The notes beneath the pieces are model-generated. The model did not search any database and was not told where the DNA came from. It saw only the letters and a list, made by a program, of their open reading frames with translations. From contig CM073886.1 of NCBI GenBank assembly GCA_037176705.1, forward strand, positions 18,271,001-18,335,000: DNA of 64,000 bases. The letters are read 5' to 3'. Shown here piece by piece: positions 22,393-30,733 of the stretch. Numbering within the stretch: position 1 is the first letter of the stretch; the number at the start of each line of letters is the position of its first letter. Both the position numbers and the translations under genes were made by a program. Source of the DNA: Molossus alvarezi (Eukaryota; Chordata; Mammalia; Chiroptera; Molossidae).

Positions 22393-23425
22393 CATTCCTT
22401 CAGAGCTGCTAGGAACATTCATGTACAGGTTGTTGTGTGAATACAAAATCTTCATCTTTCTGGAATAAATGCCCGAGAGGTCAATTATGGATCATGTGGT
22501 AATTGCATGTTTAGTTTTTAGAACACCTCCAACCTGTTTTCTGCGGAGTTTACAAGATTTCACAGTCCCACTGGCAATGTATGAGTGACCCAGTTCCTTC
22601 ACACCCTCAGCAGCATTTGGCGTGGTCGTTACTAATATTATTTTCAATTTTCTTGATATTCGTATAGGTTGAGGTTATATTTTATTAAGGTTTTAATTTG
22701 TACGCCCTGTGGCTCATGACAGTGAATATTGTCTCATGTTCGCATTGCCATCCTTATATTCTCTTTGGTGAAATGTCTGTTCACGTCTTCTGCCCATTTT
22801 CTAGTTGTCCTGTGTTTTGTTTTTTTTTTCTGTCCTGTTGAGTTTTGAGAGTGCTTCTTCTCTCCTGGATAGTATTCCTTTGTTAGATCTGTGCTTTGTG
22901 CTTTGCAAATAGTTCCTCCCCATCTGCAACTTGTCTTCTCATCCTCTTTACAGGGTCTTTTGCAGAATAGCAGTTTTTAATATTGACGAAGTCCAATTTC
23001 TCATGTTTTTCTTTCATGGGTTATGTTTTTGTTTTCTTTTTCTTTTTTTTCTTAATCCTCACCTGAGGACACTTTTTGATATTTTGTTCAGATAGAGCAG
23101 GAGGGAGAGAGAGAGAGAGAGAGAAACATCGACATGAAAGGGACACATCGAGTGGTTGCCACCCACATGACCCAACCAGGGCTGGGGACTGAACCGCAAC
23201 CAAGTTACGTGCCCTTGACTGGAATCGAACCCAAAACTCTAACCACTGAGCAAAACCAGCCAGGGCTAAACTGTATTTTTCAAAACATAGTTTTTACACT
23301 TATGTTTGTGATCCATTTTTTGTTGATTTTTGTATAAGGTATGATGTTTAAGTTGAAGTTTTTTTTTTTTTTGCCTATTAATGTTGAATTGCTCTAGCCT
23401 CATTTGTTGCAATGTGTGGCTAATG
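22150..23425 (-). mobile_element. Old L1 3' region, antisense, interrupted by VES
   Basis: Landmarks of an antisense L1 3' end follow in order: CTCCATTTCTAAGATTTTATC, AATGGAATTATATAGCATGCAGC, TTTTTTCACTTAGCATAATTCC, CCAACCTGTTTTC...CAGTCCCACTGGCAATGTATG and TTCTTGATATTCG...GGCTCATGACAG. Then come TTGGTGAAATGTCTGTTCACGTCTTCTGCCCATTTTC and TTTGCAGAATAGCAGTTTTTAATATTGACGAAGTCC. A (TG)n of about 30 bp lies at 22361-22390. The VES at 23035-23266 is inserted in it. All reading frames are dead. Confidence 0.75.
23035..23266 (-). mobile_element. VES SINE, antisense, with internal head deletion
   Basis: The body and tail are well preserved (ATCCTCACCTGAGGACAC, GATAGAGCAGGAGGG, GA tract, CATCGACATGAAAGGGACACATCG). 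In the tRNA-like head, about 25 bases between the box B-like and box A-like parts are missing: on the plus strand CGAACCCAAAACTCTAACCACTGAGC runs on without the GGACTGCAGGCC segment of full copies. The TSD is not clear. It sits inside the surrounding antisense L1 and is younger than it. Confidence 0.88.
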
Positions 23426-23494
23426 TTGAACACTTACTGTGTGTTTGACATTGAGCTAAGCATTTTTAAGCATCACTTTATATAATTCCTTCAA

Positions 23495-23605
23495 TCACAC
23501 TACAAAGTGGGAGTTGTATTCCACGTTTTATGAATGCAGAGACAGCATCAGAGACGTTGTTTGATTTTCCTGAGGCCGCACAGCGAGATCTCTGCCTCAC
23601 TCCAG
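23495..23605 (-). repeat. MIR SINE, antisense
   Basis: CACTACAAAGTGGGAGTTGTATTCCACGTTTTATGAATGCAGAGACAGCATCAGAGACG, then CCTGAGGCCGCACAGCGAG, is a diverged antisense MIR core. Confidence 0.5.
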
Positions 23606-23749
23606 CACAAAGCCCGACACCACCTCTAGTTTGGCTTCTGAGTGACTGTACACTCGTGTTCCCCACATCATGACAAGAAATACAGACTCACTTCAGATCA
23701 GTGCCTATCACAGGACTGCTCTTTGTGCTGGGGCTAAATCAAATTTTCA

Positions 23750-24000
23750 GGAGGTGCAAGTGTGATATAATATGGAATATCTGTTCATCATTTAACTCAG
23801 GGAAGTCTTTTCCCCCTCACTAATATCCATGATAAAGCATATGCAAATGCCTGTAATTGAACATAATTAAAATAATGAGAGTTGAAAGAATGTGATATTC
23901 AAAATAAATGCAATAAGGAGTTGGACACAGCCATTATCCTAATTCAAAGTGATTACTTCATGATTACATTATCAGGGCCTCTAATATTTCTGTCTTTAAT
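23750..24000. promoter_or_regulatory. Candidate conserved element with POU octamer
   Basis: It is repeat-free and AT-rich. A perfect octamer ATGCAAAT lies at 23841-23848, next to GATAAAGC and TGTAATTGA. Further on are ACATAATTAAAATAATG and CATGATTACATTATC. Dense TAAT cores with a POU site suggest a homeodomain/POU-regulated enhancer. No open frame or repeat accounts for it. Conservation is untested. Confidence 0.35.
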
Positions 24001-24444
24001 ATAATTTTATTTTCTTTGGGGAGGCATGTGCTCTCCAATTGGGATGGATCCCTGTCCTGGGTCTGTTTACTGGTCACTCCACGGCACTGGAGGGCGGCAG
24101 TGCCATTTTGGCCAGAACCTCGTGCCTTTGCTACCTCCCTACCGCCCTTCCCAAGTATAAACCTGCATGGCATGACTGCCCGAGCGCAGCGACGGGTGAC
24201 AGCCTGGTGCCCTGTGAGCGCATCTCAGCTCTGTCCCGCAGTGAGTAAGCTGCAGACTCGAAGGCTGGGGCCTGAATCTCAGGGTGTGCCTATCCTGGTA
24301 CCATCCTTGTTGAGTTACAGGCTGGGTGATTCAGAGAAGCCTCCTGGCTCTGCCTTCTCCCCGGAGTTCCATCTAAAGCTCCGATGCATAGCCACAGCTT
24401 AGAGGCTTAGAAATGGTCTAGTGCAGCTCTGCGGAGGGGGGAGG

Positions 24445-24670
24445 GGCAGTGCAGAGGGCACGCCTCTGGTTTTGGAGGGCTGTGCTGAAAATCTCCCCTT
24501 GGCCTCGGCCCAGCTGTGTGGCCTTCTGTGAATTACTTACCCTGTCTGGGCTTCAGATAACTTCCCTTGAAATGGGAAGACACAAACTCAACTTACAGAT
24601 TTTTTCCCTATGAAATGAGAGAATACATATGAAGTACTTTGTGTTAAATGATGCTGGGCAAACACTAGAT
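24445..24670 (+). repeat. MIR SINE, near full length
   Basis: GGGCACGCCTCTGGTTTTGGAGG..., then CGGCCCAGCTGTGTGGCCTTCTGTGAATTACTTACCCTGTCTGGGCTTCAG, ATGGGAAGACACAAACTCAACTTACAG, and a 3' part with ATGCTGGGCAAACACTAGATGTTGAC. The order is that of MIR. Confidence 0.65.
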
Positions 24671-25065
24671 GTTGACTCTCTTAGGAAATAGAGACCATTT
24701 GAAAGGTTTTGTTCAAACTTAGTTGCTGCAAAAGATGGGATTTGGGGACTTTGGGGACGAGTGGGTGAGACCTGGGCTTCTGGTTCAGCACAGGTGCATT
24801 GACCTTGGGGGGGACATAGGCACGGAGGACCTCTCCCATTCTTCTCTGCACTTCTTTGCCTCTAATCCATAGAAGACAGTGATCTCCAGAATATGTTTCA
24901 GTTTCTTTGGGGGTAAAGAAAATGACCTCATTCACTTGTCTTGCCCTGGGATCCTGGTGTGTGGTCATGACAGTGATCTTATTGCTAAGCATCTGGATAG
25001 AGGCTGGCACCACAAAACACAACTTGGTATGACAAGATGACAAGTGAGAAACTAGCAACCACTCC

Positions 25066-25066
<1 letters not shown>

Positions 25067-25112
<46 letters not shown>
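25067..25112. repeat. (AC)23 microsatellite
   Basis: An uninterrupted AC run of about 46 bp. Length and purity suggest a polymorphic locus. Confidence 0.97.
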
Positions 25113-25115
<3 letters not shown>

Positions 25116-26560
25116 CCATACTTTAGGACACATGGAGCCACCGAGGATGAGCCTGGCTGACTCAGAGAAGGCCAGTGGAGTTTAGTGTATCTCCCCAGTA
25201 CAGCTGTGCCAGGTTCCCACCGGCCACCACTGAAGGGAGCCAGCTGACCTTAGACCATGGTCATAAAAGCACACGCCATGAGCTGGGCACTGGCCGGAAT
25301 ATTTCATACTTACATCTGGGGATCCTTAGCCTTTCTACTCCCAGCGACTTGCTTCTAGCTTACCTATTTAACTTCGCCTCTTCCGCCACCCCTCCAAGAG
25401 ATCTCTCCTACACCCATACTGGTCCTTGAGGCTGCAGAATCAGGAGGAGAGAGAAAATGAGAGCACATGGGTTTCATCCTAATGAGGAGAGGCATGGACA
25501 GAGTTGTATTATGTGAGGGACGTGGATGGGAGGTTATGTCTTCCATCAAGGGTCTCATGAAACAGAGAGAAGATGCTGAGTTCACTTTGAACATATTCTT
25601 TGTACTTGACCTTTCCCCCATTATTGAGCTTGGACCCTCTGGAACCTGACTGTAGGGTTATGATCCAATGTATTACATTGACCCTCACGACAATCCTACT
25701 AGGCTGATTTTAATGTTCCCGATTTACACAGGAGCGTCAAGGTGCTAGTCCAGGGCCATGAGTCAGGACACGGATGCCCACAATTTAAATTCAGACTTCA
25801 GGGTCCAATTCTGCCCGGGAGCTGCCGCTCAGAGTCAGAGCGGAGCACGTGCCCTGGGCTGGCAGCGTGGAGCAAGCGTGAAAGGGTGACCACCACTGCA
25901 GCTCTGAGGTGGGGAACGGCAAGTGGCCTCTGGCTTGTTTGGATTAGCATCTCTGGACTGTCTACTGAGGCATTATTTATTGATAAGGAACACACAGATC
26001 AGCCACCAGGAGCTGAGGGTTCTGCACTCAGAGCTCTCGTCCCGGAGATGTTGCTGCTTGGTTGGGGAAATACTGTGTTGTTGCTCGATTTTCTTGTTTT
26101 GGAAGGTCTGTAACCTCCGTGGGGAAGGGTGCTGTTGGCTTTTAGGACCTGAACAGACTCGGACAAATTAGAGCCCTGTTGCATTGGGTAAGCAGGGCTC
26201 TTAACCCCTTTAAGACTTGGGACCTACCTGGGGGCAAGTTGGAAATCAAAAGTGATGTCTATGAAGCCCCAGCAGGTGAGGTTCCAAAGGCATTGAAAAG
26301 TATCGATCATTATAGTCACAATGTAAAAAAAGATTTAGACACATGCTAACACAGCTTGCCAAGCACACACATGCTAGTATGAATCAGGCATGAGAAAAAA
26401 TACTGAGATTAAAAACTTGAAAGTGAATTGTCCGCAAAGTAGATATACGTCATTGTAAGAGTTAAAGGGTTGAGCTTAAATACAGGGGGGCAATGAACTG
26501 TAAAAATTCTCCACCAAATTGTGGTCTTCAGGAATGGGATTAGGCTGAATTACTAAAAAG
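25113..26560. other. Unique DNA with one MIR relic
   Basis: About 25655-25790 is an antisense MIR (ACCCTCACGACAATCCTACTAGG...GTTCCCGATTTACACAGGAGCG...CAGGGCCATGAGTCAGGACACGG). The rest is unique. Overlapping frames of 60-123 codons between 25175 and 26184 on both strands have no recognised domain. Confidence 0.4.
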
Positions 26561-26562
26561 TA

Positions 26563-26589
26563 AGAGGGAGAGAGAGGGGGAAAGGGGGG

Positions 26590-26624
<35 letters not shown>

Positions 26625-26641
26625 GGAGAGAGAGAGAAGGA
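26563..26641. repeat. (GA)n low-complexity tract
   Basis: Nearly 80 bp of purine-only plus strand (GAGA/GGGG mixes). A homopurine run of this length can form triplex (H-DNA). It is not part of a VES copy, since no head or body follows. Confidence 0.9.
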
Positions 26642-26970
26642 GAACTTCCTTCTCCAAAGAACAAAGCATTTTCAAGTCCTTTGGAAGAGTCTGTTTTTGT
26701 GTGTGTGAAAAAGCTACAGCTGCAGCATAGATTGCAATGGAGGGACAGAAAAGGTTAACATGGCTTAGGCATCTCTCTTCAACAAAAGCTACTTCTGTAA
26801 TTGACTCAGATTTCATCTGTTCATTAAAGAGAGCTTGCTGGTGGGTAACCCTTTCTTAGTCATCACCCAGGATGGCACATGTACAAGTCTGCGTTCCTTT
26901 GAATGGTAGCCCCCGACTTGCAGCCTTTTAGGTGGCCTTCATGTAGTTGGTGTGAATCACTGAGGCTCTG

Positions 26971-27005
26971 CGTGTGTGTGTGTATGTGTGTGTGTGTGTG
27001 TGTGT
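26971..27005. repeat. (TG)n microsatellite
   Basis: A TG run of about 35 bp with one TATG interruption, preceded by CG. Confidence 0.95.
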
Positions 27006-27490
27006 TTTGGGATTTTACTGTTGTTTCTGTGGGAATTCAATGAGGAACCAACAGTCACTGTCAGGAGACACTATGACACTATGAAGAAGCTCATGGCACT
27101 AGGCAGCCGACACCGGCGGACCCCCGTTGATGTGAGGACACACTGTTTAAGGTCAGGGAGAGGGTGCTGGGGTTTGAGCCTACTGTCCCCCTTTCCCCCT
27201 CCCCCAGGTGCTCCCAGACCCACAAGTATTGTCCTGTCAAATTTGAAATGGATTCTGAGCATGCAGTGCCCACAAGGTTGAACCAGTGACCTTCTGTTTT
27301 CGGCTTCCTCCTGTCCACTTACACATGACAAATAAGTAGAGGTATGTGGGTACAGGGACCTCGGAGAGAACATTCCTTCCCTGGCCTGGAGCCAGAGAAA
27401 CCCATCAATTTTTTTCCCTTTCTTTTTGTAACAGGTAAGTGCAAACCACAAGGGAGAAAAATGCCCGTCTACTTGGCTGTTTGAAAATGC

Positions 27491-27533
27491 CGTGTGTGTG
27501 TGTGTGTGAGTGTGTGTGTGTGTGTATGTGTGT
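27491..27533. repeat. (TG)n microsatellite
   Basis: A TG run of about 43 bp with a GAG and a TATG interruption, followed by AAAGGGGGGGG. It is the second TG array within 550 bp. Confidence 0.95.
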
Positions 27534-27618
27534 CAAAGGGGGGGGGTGTATTTCAAGCCTCCTTCTTCAGGAAGCTCTCAGTGAATCCTCCTCTGGGTGA
27601 AGGAGACAGAAAACACAG

Positions 27619-27670
27619 CCCCATCTATAGGATTCGCCTTCCTCCCCCATCTATAGGATTCGCCTTCCTC
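27619..27670. repeat. Perfect 26-bp tandem duplication
   Basis: Two identical adjacent 26-base units (27619-27644 and 27645-27670), each starting CCCCATCTATAGG and ending TTCGCCTTCCTC. No change between the units implies a recent event or gene conversion. Confidence 0.93.
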
Positions 27671-27714
27671 CGCAGCCGGCATGGGGCTGTGTTCATTGAT
27701 GTTGGCCATTATTT

Positions 27715-28060
27715 TCTGTGACTCCGCTGATGTTCTCAGGTTGATATCTTTAAGATTAATGAGGCATTAGTTCTCAATCAAGGAGCCATAATCGAGAATA
27801 CCCATTTAGCTGCAGTGAGTTGTGTCCCTGCATTAATTGATATCATTTGGCCTTTGTATTTTGGGTGGGATGATGTATCGCTGGTTTTCCTGAGCAGTGC
27901 CATCCAGTTGATAGCTCGAAGATTGCTGCTCATGTGGCCGAACAGTTCGTTTGCATTAAATGCTGTGCTCGTAATTAACACAGGATAGGTGCATGTGGGC
28001 AGACGATGGGCATTAGTCCTTAGCGAAGCAGGCCCTGCTAGGTGGGAGACTCGGTGCTTG
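27715..28060. promoter_or_regulatory. Candidate conserved element
   Basis: Repeat-free sequence rich in TAAT-type motifs: AAGATTAATGAGGCATTAG (about 27752-27770), CATTAATTGATATC (about 27832-27845), GCATTAAATGC (27953-27963) and CTCGTAATTAACAC (27968-27981). A minus-strand open frame of 172 codons (27778-28296) spans it but matches no family I know. Its composition looks non-coding. I read this as an enhancer candidate. Confidence 0.35.
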
Positions 28061-28370
28061 GACCCCCTCATCCGAAGCACTTTGCTGCTGGAGATGTTGG
28101 TGCTTGCAGGAAAATTCTCCCAAAGGTACCTGGCGGGGTCTTGTTGAACCCAGAGACCGTGTCTACACAGATGTTTAAATATACAGAGTGGGACTGGAGC
28201 CCTATGAGGCTGGTTGAGCCTCCCCGTGCTCGTTGCTCCAGCTGTAACAAGTGCATGCTGGGTGGAGCTGTACATCGTGAGGTCTGGGTAGACCAACAGT
28301 GTTGAGCTTCTCCAGGTGCTACTGAACCGGCTGGTCCAGGTACCCCAGTTTTAGGAGCAAACTTCTAGGC

Positions 28371-28584
28371 CAGGGGTTGGCACCCTTTTCTGTAAAAGTT
28401 CAGAGAGTACCTTTTTTTTTGGCTTTGCAGCTCAGATCTCTGCTGGGACAGACTGCCCAACCCTGCCCTAACGTGAGAAAATAGTCCTACAGGGTGTGAA
28501 AACCAATGGGCGTGGCTATGTTTTGTAAACCTTAATCCGGAGGCAGGCTGGCCTTGGTCCCTGGGCAGGGATTCGCTGTCCCTA
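28371..28584 (+). mobile_element. Non-autonomous hAT transposon, full length
   Basis: It starts CAGGGGTTGGCACCCTTTTCTGTAAAAG and ends CGCTGTCCCTA. The interior has TTGGCTTTGCAGCTCAG and CAATGGGCGTGGCTATGTTTTG. The flanking 8-mers TTCTAGGC (28363-28370) and CTCTAGAC (28585-28592) agree at 6 of 8 positions, fitting a hAT target duplication. It is the same family as 9953-10168, in the opposite orientation, with no transposase. Confidence 0.65.
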
Positions 28585-28665
28585 CTCTAGACCAAAGGCC
28601 CATGTGAGAAGGATTCTATTTTATCCTTTTCTATGTTTCTGTGTCTAGGTGGATGGCGGGGATGC

Positions 28666-28687
28666 AAAAAAAAAAAAAAAAAAAAAA
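28666..28687. repeat. Poly(A) run of 22
   Basis: An isolated uninterrupted A22 with no retroelement body recognised upstream. It may be a slipped homopolymer. Confidence 0.9.
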
Positions 28688-28989
28688 TCTAAGAATTGAG
28701 TGATCGATTTCATCATTTCCTCGACGGTGAGAGCAGATCAGCCTGGCCCCCAGCATGAGTTATTTCCACTAAGACAGGGACCCAAACCTCCAGGCTCCTA
28801 TGTACTCTCACTGGTCGTGAGCCAAGGAGCAGAAGCAGGAAGAGGCTTTGCTCCTCTCCACAACCATCGATTGAGCTCACGTCAGTTCCAGATATACCCC
28901 CCCTCCCCCAAAGTGTCTTCGCGTACATGGACATCTCTTGCCACAGATTACATTTACGCACATGGGATCGCGGGCACACCTACCGCATC

Positions 28990-29335
28990 AGAACCTGCTT
29001 TGAAATGTGAGCAATGTTTTCAAAACATCTTTGCACATCATTCAATATTCTTCACGCCATTATTTTTTATGGAGTCTACCACATTTCATAGTTTATTTCG
29101 CCCATCTTCTGTGGGAGGACATTTATATCGTCTCGTTTATTCCAACTGCAAACTGGTCACCATGGCTGCACGTGGAGCTTCGAGTCTGGACCCACAGATT
29201 GTCTGAGAAGAAAATCCTGAGTGGGACATTTCTCTGTGGACAGGCAAACACGTTTTCCCAGGTTTTGATACCTTCAGACAAACTGCCCTCCATGAATTTT
29301 AGGATTTTTCCAGAGTGCAGAATAGTACTTGCTTT
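28990..29335 (-). mobile_element. Possible old L1/HAL1 3' fragment, antisense
   Basis: CACATTTCATAGTTTATTTCGCCCATCTTCTGTGGGAGGACATTTATATCG and CAAACTGCCCTCCATGAATTTTAGG resemble antisense L1 3' landmarks ('...gttgatggacatttgggttg...ccaaactgtcttccaaagtg'). It is much diverged. Small frames here (28700-29363) are shadows. Confidence 0.35.
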
Positions 29336-29428
29336 TATAAGAAATGTTGAGGCGAAACTTTGAGGAACAAATATAAGATAAAATCTCTTTAGGGATGATG
29401 ATTATGCCATGTGGAATATGAAATTCAG

Positions 29429-29710
29429 AAATGGGGTGGGCCCTGGCCGATTTGGCTCAGCGGTTAGAGCGTCGGCCTGCGGTCCGGAGAGACCCAGGTT
29501 CGGTTCCCGCTAAGGGCATGTACCTCGGTTGCAGTTTGTCCCCGGCCCTGGGGTTGGTTGTGCGGGTGGCAGCCACTCGATGTGTCCCTTTCACATCGAC
29601 GTTTCTCTCTCTCTTTCTCTCTCTCTCTTCCTCTCTCTCCCTCCCACTCTATCTGTACAAAAAATGGAAAAGTGTCTTCAGGTGAGGATGAAAAAAAAAA
29701 AATGGGGTGG
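29429..29710 (+). mobile_element. VES SINE, young copy
   Basis: It starts at 29440 with GCCCTGGCCGATTTGGCTCAG. It has a GC-rich intact head (GGTTCGGTTCCCGCTAAGGG), the body TCGATGTGTCCCTTTCACATCG, a CT tract, and tail TATCTGTACAAAAAATGG...TTCAGGTGAGGATG plus A12. The TSD AAATGGGGTGG is at 29429-29439 and 29700-29710, perfect. Confidence 0.95.
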
Positions 29711-29784
29711 AGAGGGGCAGTAGGCAGAGGATTTGTGTGTGTCTAATGGTTGCTCCAGAGCCCTGACTCTGGATTTGAGCTCTC

Positions 29785-30733
29785 TAAAATGGGGGGATGA
29801 GATGGCAGTTCAATGTTCAATTTTTTGAGGTAACACCATAGTGTTTTCCATAGTGGCTGCACCAGTCTGCATTCCCACCAGCAGTGTACTAGAGCCCCCT
29901 TTTCTCCACATCCTCACCAACACTTGTTGTTTGATGATTTGTTGATGGCGGCCATTCTGACACGTGTGAGGTGATACCTCATTGTTGTTTTAATTTGCAT
30001 CTCTCTGATGATTAGTGATGATGAGCATTTCTTCATATGCCTCTTAGCCATTTGTATGCCCTATGGAAAACACTATGGTGTTACCTCAAAAAAATAAAAA
30101 TTGAACTACCATTTGACCCAGTGATCCCACTTCTAGGAATATACCCTAAGAATCCTGAAACACCAATCAGAAAGAATATATGTACCCCCATGTTCGTAGC
30201 AGCACTATTTACAATAGCTAAGATCTGGAAATAGCCCAAATGTCCATCAGTAGACGAATGGATCAAAAATCAGTGGTACATATACACAATGGAGTACTAT
30301 GCAGCTGTAAGAAAGAAAGATCTTTTATCCTTTGAGATAACATGGAGGGACCTGGAAAGTATTATCCTAAGTGAAACAAGCCAAACAGAAAAAAAAAGTA
30401 TCATATGATCTCACTTATTTGTGGAATATAATGAACCTAACTGTCTGAAGAACAGGGTAGTCCCAGAGACATGGAAGTAGGGTAAAGACTGACAATCCCC
30501 AAAAGAAGGGGTGGGGGGAGAGATAAACCCCAGAACTTATATGCATGTATGCATGACCAATGAACATAGACAACAAAGCTGGGGACAGGGCGGGGATGGA
30601 GGGGGAGAAGGTTGTCAATGGGGGAAAAAGGAGAAACATCTGTAACAAAAACAAACAAACAAACAAACAAACAAACAAATAAATAAATAAGAAGAGAGAA
30701 AAATAAATAAATAAAAAATAAAATGGGGGGATG
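29785..30733 (+). mobile_element. Young L1 3' end with 5' inversion (twin priming)
   Basis: Two arms are visible. From 29800 to about 30057 the L1 is antisense (CATAGTGGCTGCACCAGTCTGCATTCCCACC, GGTGATACCTCATTG). From about 30058 to 30718 it is sense (TATGGAAAACACTATGG, GACCCAGTGATCCC, the ORF2 C-terminus coding FDPVIPLLGIYPKN and [10 protein letters not shown] at about 30111-30234, then 3' UTR and an (AAAC)n(AAAT)n tail). About 60-75 bp are present in both arms. The TSD TAAAATGGGGGGATG is perfect at 29785-29799 and 30719-30733. It is severely 5' truncated and not autonomous. Confidence 0.92.

Noticed and set aside
29463..29535. tRNA gene suspected from box A/B-like sequence
   Set aside because: This is the head of the VES SINE, flanked by SINE body and TSDs. 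No clover-leaf with a full acceptor stem was apparent.
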